NCBI RefSeq assembly: GCF_023091745.1
Contig: NC_068934.1
Location: 19,794,434 to 19,858,433 of the forward strand
Length of the DNA stretch: 64,000 nucleotides
Origin: Budorcas taxicolor
Taxonomy: Eukaryota > Chordata > Mammalia > Artiodactyla > Bovidae
Direction: 5' to 3'
A model generated the notes under the pieces. That model searched no databases and was not told the origin of the DNA. It saw nothing but the letters and a program-made list of their open reading frames with translations. The position numbers were made by a program, and so were the translations under genes. Shown here in pieces: positions 53,900 through 64,000 of the stretch. Numbering within the stretch: the stretch's first letter is position 1; each line of letters opens with the position of its first letter.

Positions 53900-56800
53900 G
53901 ACTAAATGCAAGCTTATTTAAAAGACATGAACATAGACACACATGCACATACATGTATATATAAACGTCAGGGGAGAAAAAAAGAGAAACTCAATTTTTA
54001 AGTTAGTAAATTTCTGAAATTTCTGTCATTGCCTTCTCAGGAAACTAGTGCGGCTGTCAAAGGGGTGTGGCTAGGGAAGCAGCAAAAACTGATCATACAC
54101 TAACTTATTTTCTAACTTTTCCTAATTCCATGCATCCTCAGTCTCTTCATTTTTAGATCATTTTGTATTGAAATGCCTACACATTTTATTAGGCCTTTTA
54201 TATCCTAAATACATTTTTATCTACATAGTAAAACAAGTATGGTCCTCACCATACGTTTATATGGATCTACCTAGTCTTCCATTTAATTACTGTATTGCTT
54301 TGGTTGAAGCTGACACTGAAGCCTTATGGTGGTCATGTGCACACACCACTGCTAAAGTTAGCCCTCATCTAATGACTGATCAACCCAAGGCTCTAAGCGA
54401 ATTAACCAAAGTCCACTATTGAGAGCTAGAGAAGTACCGATGAAACTGAAGTCAAAGGATGCTGGACCAAATAAGCTGAAACACAGATTTTATCAATATG
54501 GGAAGCCTCACATGAATTACAGACTTCGAGACCTTGAACCCTAGGAGATAACAGAGAGCCAAATGCTATGGTGGCTATGGTGGCTCCAAAAAAATAGAAA
54601 AAAAAGCAATGAGGCATAAATGCCAAATTGTCATGATAGGTAGTGGAGGGAAAGATTAACATGTTTCATGGAAATAGTCTTGTTAAATTTGTTACAGTAT
54701 GTAATAAAAATAAACAGAGGCCTATGTTTCAGGGGATGACTCAGAGGATCCTCCTTATACCAGTAAGAAATTTGTGCTTAGAGGGACATCAGTATCAACA
54801 AGCAGCTCAGTGGTTGGGATGGCAGGGGGCTGAAAGCTAGAACTCCTGGAAAGACTCAAAGGTGCTTATCAGGGCAGATTTGCATTCTGCTTCTAACTTA
54901 TTCTGCTCTTTCTGCTTTTCTCTCATTTCTTCAGCATTCAGTTCAAATTCTTTCCACTTCATGAAGACCAGTCTGCACTCAACTACTTATCTGCTCAAAT
55001 TCCTATGTTATTCTATATGTTATTCTATTCTATCCTATATAATTCTCATAATAGATCAGATTTTGCCTCTATCTTCAGACATTTAGATAGCATGTGATAT
55101 AAAGTTTGTTGACTGCATGGACCCAGGATTGTAGTAAGAGGAAAAATACACCTTTTGATAGCTTGTATTTGCTGTATCTTTTATTTATTTTTTTCATAAA
55201 TACGGTTTCTAGGCAGGAACTCAGTTGGTTGCAAATGAGGACAAAGGAACTTTTAAGGAGGAGCAGTTACCTGAACACAGCCATCATATATGTGATACTT
55301 GTAGCTGGGAAATCTAGGATTGGTGTGATCTGCTGGGCCACCAAGTAAAATCCAACCCAGAACAGAGATCCCAGGCTGGTATTTGATGTCTGAATAGAAG
55401 GATGCTGAATTCCTACCATAGCACTATCTTCCCAGGGCTTATAAATCCAACCTGCTTAAAAGTGCAACCCCCTAGGACACAGAACTCTAAAGTTTGCTGT
55501 GTTTTCTTTAGGGAGGAGAAAAAAATAAATCCCCAACTGTAACAACTACTTTTTGCTGTAAGGAGAATAAGAAAGAATGCTAGTAGGGATATTATTACCC
55601 TTAACACAGAGATCTATGGTAGTCAGAGCAATGAACATAGACTAGTTCTCATTACACTGACTGAGCAAATCCTCCTCTCTTGGTCCATGCTTCCTGTTTA
55701 AAATTGCAGGATTGGTCCAGATATATTGCATCACACTAAATCAAACTTCGTGTGGTCTCTCGATGGATAACAGAACTTAACCCCATGACTTTAAACCTCA
55801 GAGTTCTCAAAAGAAATAATAGGAACAAGCTATTTCCTACTATAGAAGTAGCTTTCGACTTTTCTATTTCTCATACCCTTCAGAATGGCAGTTGTTGCAA
55901 CATAGAAGGGAGAAGAGAAAGGATTGTGTGGTAGGCAATTTACCTATTTCTCTAAAATTAAAAATATTAATCTATAAGCTAAGGGCAAATGTTAACATCT
56001 TAGTCATGATTTTATTATTTTCTGAAATATGTTTGTTTGATCACTTTTAAAATAAAAAATTATTCTGACATAATTGCCAAAATATGACCTACAATCATAA
56101 CAGAGAAGAATTTTACCTAAATATATTTTTGAAATCACTCCAGGGATCCACACAGGCAAAGAAATGAAGCTTTGTAGTTTATGGTAAAAAAAACTTAGGA
56201 TCAGATTTTATAAAATCAGGGATAAACTAGATAAAATCTAAACCAAAGATAAAGCAGAAGTATATTAATACCATAATACCATAATAATACCATAATATTC
56301 AAATTAAAGAATATTCATGATAAAGAGAGACAATAAATTATAAGTTCAAGTCAATGTGTATATAATGAACTTACATGAACATAGACTTAATAAAGAGCTA
56401 TAATAGAGATGAAGCAAAACTAACTGAGGGGAAAACAGATAAATACTCCATTTTAGTTGGAGAGCACAAACTTCTTTCTCATTATTGTAGGAAAAGTATA
56501 TAGAGATTCAGTATGAATAGGAAAGAAAGTAGAAAATACTCTGAAGCAACTTGACCTAGTTGAAACTTACAAAACTTCCACACAAAAGCAGCAGGATACA
56601 CAGTCCTTAAAAATACTAGTAATGTGTTTATTAAAATATATATGCTGAGCCACATAACAAACCTCAAGTTGAAAAGAATTGAATCGCATGAAGAGTATAT
56701 TATATGGCTATTATACGTGCAATCACTAGCAATAATAACTGAAAAAAATCTCTATGGGTTATGGTTTTAATTTTTCTATTATCATGTCTTTGATATGTTT

Positions 56801-56937
56801 AAATATAAAATGTTAAAATATAACTGATGAAAAAATAACCCACAACACCTCAGGAAGTAATTTCCTTTAACTGTATTTTTCCAATCATCCTGGGGTTCAC
56901 ATTATCATTTATATTAGAGTAATAATTTGGGTTAGGG
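53900..56937. other. Unassigned AT-rich DNA, 3.0 kb
   Basis: No gene found. A 84-codon frame at 54168-54422 ends at a TGA, with no recognisable domain. Small tandem steps of 'accataata' occur near 56268-56300. The longest stretch without a recognised repeat in the right half. Confidence 0.5.
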
Positions 56938-57149
56938 CTAAGTCACTTCAGTTGTGTTTGACTCTTTGTGACTCCATGGACTGTAGCACCAGGGTCCTCT
57001 GTCCATGGGACTCTCCAGGCAATAATACTGGAGTGGGTTGCTATGCCCTCCTTCAGGGGATCTTCCCCACCCAGGGATCGAACTTGCGACTCTTAGATCT
57101 CCTGCATTGGCAGGCAAGTTCTTTACCACTAATGCCACCTGGGAAGTTA
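56938..57149 (-). mobile_element. Bov-tA SINE
   Basis: Reverse-strand complete copy, 'gactccatggactgtagcac' to the head side 'ccacctgggaagtt', with a 12-bp insertion 'gcgactcttaga' in the box-B region. Confidence 0.92.
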
Positions 57150-57212
57150 AGAAACTTTAAATAAAAAGATTTGTCACCCGGTTTTCCTAGACTTGATTGG
57201 CCTCATAATCAC

Positions 57213-57311
57213 TTTTTAAAAATTTATTTATTTTTAAATTGAAGGATAATTGTTTTATAGAATTTTGTGTTTTTTTTTTCTGTCAAATATCAATAATATC
57301 AGCCATAGGTG
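57213..57311 (-). mobile_element. L1 3' tip, reverse
   Basis: 'aatttatttatttttaaatt', 'gaaggataattgttttatag' and 'atcagccataggtgg' match the reverse complement of the ruminant L1 3' end. About 100 bp only. Confidence 0.6.
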
Positions 57312-57341
57312 GCATTCAAGATGTCTTTTGTTAGAAAGTTT

Positions 57342-57530
57342 TTGTAAAGAATCTGCCTGAAATATGCGAGATCTGAATTTGATCCCTGGGTTGGGAATAT
57401 TCCCTGGAGAAGGGAATGGCTACCCACTCTAGTATTCTTGCCTGGAGAATTCCACGTACAGAGGAGTCTGGTGGGCTATAGTCCATGGGATTGCAAAGAG
57501 TCAGACAGGACTGAGTGACTAACACTTGCA
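57342..57530 (+). mobile_element. Bov-tA SINE, head-truncated
   Basis: Begins at 'gtaaagaatctgcctgaaat', lacking the first 25 or so bases, and ends 'gactgagtgactaacact'. Confidence 0.9.
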
Positions 57531-57729
57531 AGCTTTAAAAAAGTTAATCATGACAAATTCTTGTTTTCAAGAGCGAACTGACCTATCTTGCAAGTTGTCT
57601 ACACGCTTCTGTTCCAGGAATTCCTTTCACAATCTCCATTTTACAACATGAAGTCCATGATTATATGTACTTCATCCACTAGGATTTCATCTTGATCAAA
57701 AATATTAGCAATCCAGTAGCAATTCATTA

Positions 57730-57958
57730 ACCAAATATCAGGTTGATTTTCCTCTGTCATCCCCTTCTCCTCCTGGGAAAGACTGAAGGCAGGAGGAGAA
57801 GGGGGATGACAGAGGATGAGATGGTTGGATGGCATCACCGACTCGATGGACATGAGTTTGAGCAAGCTCCAGGAGATGATGAAGAACAGGAAAGTCTGGC
57901 ATGCTTTAGTCCATGGGGTCACAGAGAGTCAGACTTGACTGAGTGACTGAATAAAAAC
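57730..57958 (+). mobile_element. BovB 3' end with complex 5' junction
   Basis: About 175 bp of BovB 3' end (57776-57950) inserted with a perfect 12-bp target duplication, agcaattcatta (57718-57729 and 57959-57970). Between the left duplication and the element lie two extra pieces. The first is a 20-bp segment (57729-57748) that is the exact reverse complement of 58393-58412. The second is a 25-bp inverted copy (57751-57775) of the element's own bases 57790-57815. Confidence 0.9.
57751..57815. repeat. 25-bp inverted repeat (hairpin) with 14-base loop
   Basis: Arm 57751-57775 starts 'cctctgtcatccccttctcc'. Arm 57790-57815 is its reverse complement apart from one extra g. The loop is 'ggaaagactgaagg'. 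Confidence 0.93.
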
Positions 57959-58045
57959 AGCAATTCATTATCAATTTGAAGATCTATAGGGAAATGTCTT
58001 TTTTAAAAAATAATTCTCATTCTGTGTCAAATAGAAGGTGTTTTC

Positions 58046-58262
58046 CTTTTGATATATACACTATTATATATAAAACAGATAACGATAAGAACCTGCTATA
58101 TAGCGCAGGGAAATGCTACTCAATTCTCTATAATGGCCTTTAAGGGAAAAGAATTTTTTTAAAAAAGGGTGTATGTGTATGTACAACTGATTCACTTTGC
58201 TGTACACCTGAAACTAACATAGCATTGTAAATCAACTATATGCCAATACCAATTAAAAAGAA
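58046..58262 (+). mobile_element. L1 3' end
   Basis: 'tatagcgcagggaaatgcta', 'caactgattcactttgctgt', 'acacctgaaactaacatagc' and 'attgtaaatcaactatatgc' are the hallmark order of the artiodactyl L1 3' UTR, ending in an A-rich tail. Confidence 0.85.
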
Positions 58263-59286
58263 AGAAAAGGTCAGAAGAAGTGAATTTAAGCATATCTTAG
58301 AAGTGTGGACTAAGAAGTCTTGGTAGATCTTCTAAACAGCAAATTAGAAATCATAGGCTATGAGTTTATCAAAATAACTGGGAAAACTAGTCAATCAACC
58401 TGATATTTGGTTTAAAGATGATAAGCATAATTATGTTGAGTTTTAAGATATGCCTGCCCACTTGGTTTGACATTTTATTCAGAAACAGCTTGAAGGCAAA
58501 ATATGAAGAATTTATTCAGAAAATTTTTGAAAAAATGGTACTAGTTCTCATTAAGCTTATGTTGCAATCTAATTTGGAATTTTCTGACAAATTTTAACAA
58601 GTGATGAAAAGTGGCAGTTGAATTAAAATGAAAAAAAGCAAATGTACTAATCGCCAAGATGTTAATATCTGTTTCCTTAAGTTGTGAAACATCAAATATA
58701 AATTTAAATGAGATCTTGCTGTCACGTAGCATATAAATGAATAGTACTAGGAATAACAACTATATCTAATATTTTAGGGCTAATATTAAGTGTTTCCCTT
58801 GGGATAGGTACTTGCATACATTCTCACTTAATTTTCTCAGAAACTCTACAAAATACATAGGCATATCCTATTAGGGACCTAAACAAAACCTGCTTCTCTG
58901 TCCAATGTGTCTGTCTTGGATCATGACTGGTCAGAGTAGACCATGACAATCATATCCTGATTTTTCTAGTCATCTTACATTCCCAGGTGGCTGTTTGAAC
59001 AGATTCTGGCCAGTGACCTGTAAAATGCAAGTCAGTTTCCATTGTCCCTAAAGCCTTTTCATGCAGAAATTCTTTACATTTTTCCCAGCATATAACATTA
59101 AGATTAAAGACAGAAGTTATTTTTAGGAATGCAAAGAGCCAGCATTTTCCTGCATATATTGGAGAAAAGCAACATTTCTAAAAATGGTACTTAACTAATC
59201 CATTATTTAATTGAAATTTGAGCATTTACCCATTCACAGACTAAAAATCATTGCAAATAGAACCAGATTTTCAGAATTAAAATATT
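58263..59286. other. Unassigned DNA; possible MIR near 58780-58880
   Basis: Contains the template-like 20-mer at 58393-58412 described under the 57730 insertion. A weak reverse MIR pattern ('aggtacttgcatacattctc') lies near 58805. No gene. Confidence 0.45.
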
Positions 59287-61531
59287 AAGAATTCTAGCTC
59301 AGAATAATCACGATGAACAAAGCTAGTGGAGGTGATGGAATTCCAGTTGAGCTATTTCAAATCCTAAAAGATGATGCTGTGAAAGAGCTACACTCAGTAT
59401 ACCAGCAAATTTGGAAAACTCAGCAGTGGCCACAGGACTGGAAAAGGTCAGTTTTCGTTCCAATCCCTAAGAAAGGCAATGCCAAAGAATGCCCAAACTA
59501 CCACACAATTGCATTCATTTCAGTTCAGTTCAATTGCTCAGCTGTGTCTCTTGGTGACCGCATGAACCGCAGCACACCAGGCTTCCCTGTCCATCAATAA
59601 CTCCCAGAGTCCAGCCAAACCCATGTCCATCAAGTCGGTGATGCCATCCAACCATCTCATCCTCTGTTGTCCCCTTTTCCTCCTGCCTTCAATCTTTCTC
59701 AGCATCAGGGTCTTTTCAAGTAAGTCAGCTCTTCACATCAGGAGGCCAAAGTATTGGAGTTTCAACTTCAACATCAGTCCTTCCAATGAACACCCAGGAC
59801 TGATCTCCTTGGATGGAATGGTTGGATCTCCTTGGAGTCCAAGGGACTCTCAAGAGTTTTCTCCAACGCCACAGTTCAAAAGCATCAATTCTTCAGTGCT
59901 CAGCTTCTTTATAGTCCAACTCTCACATCCATACATGACCACTGGAAAAACCATAGCCTTGACTAGATGGACCTTTGTTGGCAAATTAATGTCTCTGCTT
60001 TTTAACATGAGTCTAGGTTGGTCATAACTTTCCTTCTGAGGAGTAAGCGTCTTTTAATTTCATGGCTGCTATCACCATCTGCAGTGATTTTAGAGCCCAG
60101 AAAAATAAACTCAGCCACTGTTTCCACTGTTTCCCCATCTATTTCCCATGAAGTGATGGAATCAGATGCCATGATCTTCGTTTTCTGAATGTTGAGCTTT
60201 AAGCCAACTTTTTCACTCTCCTCTTTCACTTTCATCAAGAGGCTCTTTAATTCTTCTTCACTTTCTAGCATTCATCTCACATACTGCTACACTAATGCTC
60301 AAAATTCTCCAAGCCAGGCTTCAACAATATGTGAACCATAAACTTCCAGATGTTCTAGCTAGTTTTAGAAAGAGCAGAGGAACCGGAGATCAAATTGTCA
60401 CCATCTGCTGGATCATCGAAAAAGCAAGAGATTTCCAGAAAAACATCTATTTCTGCTTCATTGACTATGCCAAAGCCTTTGACTGTGTGGCTCGCAATAA
60501 ACTATGGAAAATTCTGAAGAGATGGGAATACCAGACCACCTGACCTGCCCCTTAAGAAATCTGTATCCAGGTCAGGAAGCAACAGTTAGAACTGGACATG
60601 GAACAACAGACTGGTTCCAAATAGGAAAAAGAGTACGTCAAGGCTGTATATTGTCACCCTGCTTATTTAACTTATATGCAGAGTACATCATGAGAAACGC
60701 TGGGCTGGATAAAGAAGCATAAGCTGGAATCAAGATTGCCAGGAGAAATATCAATAATCTCAGATATGCAGATCACACCACCCTTATGGCAGAAAGCGAG
60801 GAAGAACTAAAGAGCCTCTTGATGAAAGTGAAAGAGGAGAGTGAAAATGTTGGCTTAAAACTCAACATTCAGAAAACTAAGATCATGCATCTGGTCCCAT
60901 CATTTCATGGCAAGTAGCTGAGAATCAGTGGAAACAATGGCTGACTTTATTTTTTGGGCTCCAAAATTACTGCAGATGGTGACTACAGCCATGAAATAAA
61001 AAGACACTTGCTCCTTGGAAGAAAAGCTATGACCAACCTAGACAGCATATTAAAAAGCAGAGACATTACTTTGCTAACAAAGTTCCATCTAGTCAAGGCT
61101 ATGTTTTTTTCCAGTGTTCATGGACAAATGTGAGAGTTGGGCTATAAAGTAAGCTGAGTGCTGAAGAATTGATGCTTTTGAACTGTGGTGTTCAAGAAGA
61201 CTCTTGAGAGTCTGCAAGAAGATCCAACCAGTCCATCCTAAAGAAGATCAGTCCTGGGTGTTCATTGGAAGGACTGATGTTGAAGCTGAAACTCCAATAC
61301 TTTGGTCACCTGAAGTGAAGAGCTGAGTCATTTGAAAAGACCCTGATGCTGGGAAAGATTGAAGGCAGGAGGAGAAGGGGACGACAGAGGATGAGATGGC
61401 TGGATAGCATCACCCACTCGATGGACATGAGTTTGAGTAAACTCCAGGAGTTGATAATGGACAGGGAGGCCTGGCATGCTGAGGTTCATGAGGTCGCAAA
61501 GAGTCGGACACGACTGAGAGACTGAACTGAA
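59287..61531 (+). mobile_element. BovB LINE, 5'-truncated, split by a reverse BovB
   Basis: Forward copy from the ORF2 linker ('aataatcacgatg', then a jump of about 80 bp to 'aacaaagctagtggaggtga') to the 3' end at 61531. It is interrupted at 59519-60267. The RT continues on both sides of the interruption: 'gcattcat' then 'ctcacatactgctac'. YADD reads YADH near 60765-60775. Frames are broken several times (59313-59600, 60295-60543, 60504-60722). Confidence 0.92.
59519..60267 (-). mobile_element. BovB LINE inserted in reverse inside another BovB
   Basis: Reverse-strand copy from the 3' tail ('cagttcagttcaattgctca') to just before the palm motif ('cttcttcactttctagca'). An 8-bp duplication, gcattcat (59511-59518 and 60268-60275), lies in the host BovB coding sequence. 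Its reverse-strand open piece (60002-60271) holds KSLLMKVKEESEKVGLKLN. Confidence 0.93.
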
Positions 61532-63040
61532 TGTAGTACAAGACTGTGAGAATGCCGCAGAAAGAATATCTGTAAAAACTAGAAGAATAAGAATATAGAG
61601 CAGGTGTAAAAGATTCATTTCTCTTTAGAACACTGGCAGAATATTTTAATTACCACTTTAGGATGAATAAATGAAATGTACTACATTCACAAATATACCC
61701 CATATTTTACATAGTTTACATGTACATATGTGTTTAAAATATAAAGCAAATATCAAGAACTTCTACCAACTTGAATAAGGTCATTCTTGACATTAGAGAT
61801 AAACCTTATGTCATGGTTAAGTTGGAATAAAATCTTAATTATCTGGATCAGTAACTGAGATGTTGCCAGTTCCCAGTTGACAGGGAACAAAGATGTTGCC
61901 AGTTGCCAGGGAGCAAAGACAGGAAGAGTTTCCTTGCACTGGACTGCTTCTGTGTGAGTATATATGAGTATGGGTGTGTGCACATGTTTGTGTTGCAGGA
62001 TGTACACCACAGAATCAGTTACAGAGTAAACAGTCAACACTTGGCCCTACAGAAACCATGTTTCCAGTTCAAGCACAGTGCATGGCAAATAGATCTTGCA
62101 CATACGGAGATGTTTGTGCTATATTAGAGGTATCCATGATGCTTAAGACACACATTTTATGGGATTTTGTTATACCAGATTGAGCAAATTGAAACGGATT
62201 ACTATGTTTTTCATCTCATCTGGAGCCAAATTGCTTACATTTCATGGTACAGACCATCCCTCTTCCCTCAAGAAAAATTTTATTCACATTTCAAGCTCTC
62301 CCTTTCAATGAAGAAGAAGAGGAAATAGATTAGCTCCTACATAAGCTTTGTGATTCATAATTCTGGGATTGTTCTCCTATGTGTGCAAGGTCTATATGGT
62401 AAACACTGTGTTACGCCAAGGAGGAAATGCGCCATGGGAACTGACACTAACATATTCTGTAAATAAATACTTCATCTGCCCCTGATCCAAAAACTTCATA
62501 CTTATTTTCAGGAAAACATAAATTAATATGGATATTGAGTAATAATGAAAATGGGTAGTCTTTGTCCCAGGTTCTTGGGAAGTAACTTCTATATCCTTGT
62601 ACTGTCTGAGTGATAAGAATGTTTTGACCCTATGGACTGTGAACTGTTCAAAGAACAAAAAAGCCTGTTGTATTAAAAAATAAAAGAATCTTCAGGACAA
62701 GCTGAAGTAACAGACTATATTTAAGTTCCCATCTGAAGCAATAATAGCAGAACACACAGCCTAAGTGAAACAATAGTTTTCAAGATACTAGACATCAGTG
62801 ATCCCTCAGAGGTGGGAAACAAATTAAGAAACCCCCCAGAATTTTTCATAGTTTTGTTTTGAGAAAATTTCTAGGTCAGGGTTTAGATGGGAGCCCACGT
62901 AGAGTCAGCTGACTCTGTAAATTGAGAATGTGGAGCTGAGACACCAAGTAGGTACAAAACAAGGAGATTATGAATGGCACAGGGAAATTTTGGAGTGACT
63001 TGTATGCTCATTTTCTTGGCCATAGCAATAGATTCATAGG
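61532..63040. other. Unassigned DNA
   Basis: No gene found. Overlapping frames at 61903-62183 have no recognisable domain. A small direct duplication is listed separately. Confidence 0.5.
61859..61920. repeat. Imperfect direct repeat, about 30 bp
   Basis: 'gatgttgccagtt' plus 'cagggaacaaa' (61859-61891) recurs as 'gatgttgccagtt' plus 'cagggagcaaa' (61892-61920), with a 4-5 base length difference. Confidence 0.7.
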
Positions 63041-63053
63041 CATATACTTATGT

Positions 63054-63268
63054 GGTTGTGGTGGTTTGGTTGCCAAGTCGTTTCTGACTCTTGCAACCCC
63101 ATGGACTGTAGTAGCCTGCCAGGCTCCTCTGTCTATGAGATTCTCCAGGAAAGAATACTGCAGTGGGTTGCCATTTCCTTCTCCAGGGGATCTTCCTGAC
63201 CCAGGAATTGAACCCAGGTCTCCTGCATTGCAGGCAGATGATTTACCAATTGAGCTATGAAGGAAGCC
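63054..63268 (-). mobile_element. Bov-tA SINE with clean target duplication
   Basis: Reverse-strand complete copy flanked by a perfect 13-bp duplication, catatacttatgt (63041-63053 and 63269-63281). Confidence 0.95.
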
Positions 63269-63281
63269 CATATACTTATGT

Positions 63282-64000
63282 CAAGATGCTCAGTTGTATG
63301 TTTAACTACAATAGATTGTGTATAAATTAAACCTCAGTAAAAATATTTTAACCAAAAAAATGAAAGGATATTCCCTTTCAGTAACTGAGATGACCTTAAA
63401 AATGAACTCTCCTTTCCTAGTATTGAAGCACTGAAGAAGCACCATTAGTCATTAGATTGTTATTTAACATATGTGGCACTATGCAACTGGGTAGTTTCTG
63501 GAGCTTAATGTTCAAAATCCATTGATCTACTCCTACTCTACAATATAACATTTGCACTCATGTCCTATTATCTTGACTGCATGTAATCTCTACTCTAGTA
63601 AAAATATCATGAACATAAAATAAGGTCTTATCACTTGTAAAATGAGCATAGACTTTACTGTTGATTACCACTAACTTGTCATTAGTTACGTGTAACTAAC
63701 TGCAGGTTTTAAAATTAAATACATTTAAGAATAATCATATCATAACCAGTTTGACATATTTAACTGTCCTTGTATTTCCTTATTATTGTTATTATTTTAT
63801 AAACATCTGCTCTCATCCTGTTTAACTTTTAGCAATTAACTCTAATAACTCATTTATGATTCACTTGCCTCCTTGTTATTAACAGAAGAATTCTGTTTAA
63901 ATTTCTGTAATGAAATAGTCCTTTTGGAATCCAGGCATTTTGCTGTGGCCAGGCTCTGCTGCTGCCTCTGCTGTGAGTCAGAGGCAGGCACAGAGCCCAA
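63282..64000. other. Unassigned AT-rich DNA to window end
   Basis: No gene or repeat recognised. The last 60 bases turn GC-richer ('gctctgctgctgcctctgct') but run off the window. Confidence 0.5.

Noticed and set aside
54168..54662. Possible processed pseudogene or exon
   Set aside because: Forward reading frames gave no recognisable protein family. No poly-A tail, target duplication or splice pattern supports a gene.

Overview
The window is non-coding ruminant genomic DNA, most likely from a bovid. The evidence is its repeat content: more than twenty BovB (RTE-type LINE) segments, many tRNA-derived Bov-tA SINEs, one BOV-A2-type dimer, a CHR SINE and ruminant-type L1 3' ends. These sit on an AT-rich background that also carries older mammalian relics (MIR, L2-like, MaLR-type LTR, hAT- and mariner-like DNA transposons). 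I cannot separate cattle, sheep, goat or buffalo from the sequence alone. No host protein-coding gene, rRNA, functional tRNA, CRISPR array or bacterial-style operon was found. Every long open frame I could assign is a decayed piece of retrotransposon ORF2 or its antisense shadow.

Layout. 0-4.1 kb: mostly unassigned, with a hAT-like MITE, one and a half SINEs and a MaLR LTR piece. 4.1-16.7 kb: BovB copies at 4.15-5.68 (with a SINE inside), 8.15-8.95, 11.58-13.19 (two internal deletions and a perfect 120-bp tandem duplication) and 15.57-15.74, plus an L1 3' end that splits a MIR. 17-27.5 kb: SINEs, BovB 3' ends and an undesignated repeat present twice. One copy of that repeat carries mariner-like inverted termini; the other contains a short insert that looks like an inverted copy of DNA 1 kb away. 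27.8-33.3 kb: three BovB copies, the first with its own 5' region inverted in its middle, the next two facing each other. 33.3-38.5 kb: quiet DNA with an old LTR-like repeat. 38.6-41.4 kb: nested BovB cluster flanked by one 12-bp target-site duplication (TSD). 43.19-47.25 kb: a near full-length 4.06-kb BovB with its 5' untranslated region. 47.5-53.9 kb: BovB 3' ends, a 1.1-kb L1 end and a 2.45-kb BovB. 54-64 kb: quiet DNA, SINEs, a small BovB insertion with a complex 5' junction, and a BovB split by another in opposite orientation.

BovB alone accounts for roughly a third of the bases by my hand tally. The elements relate mainly as parasite and parasite. BovB supplies (or once supplied) the reverse transcriptase and endonuclease that mobilise BovB and, by established knowledge, the Bov SINEs that share its 3' end. 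No copy here can still encode a complete protein: all have frameshifts, stops or large deletions, and several have lost the catalytic YADD aspartates.

I see no sign of a new cellular system. The most unusual signals are mechanistic scars: a 108-bp inverted templated insertion (21.43 kb copied from 22.52-22.63 kb), a BovB junction containing a 20-bp inverted match to DNA 0.65 kb away plus a hairpin (57.7 kb), a perfect 120-bp duplication (12.4 kb), and a twin-primed BovB with another BovB inside it (39.2-41.4 kb). All repeat boundaries were read by eye and are accurate to a few bases where a TSD is quoted, otherwise to roughly 5-30 bases.
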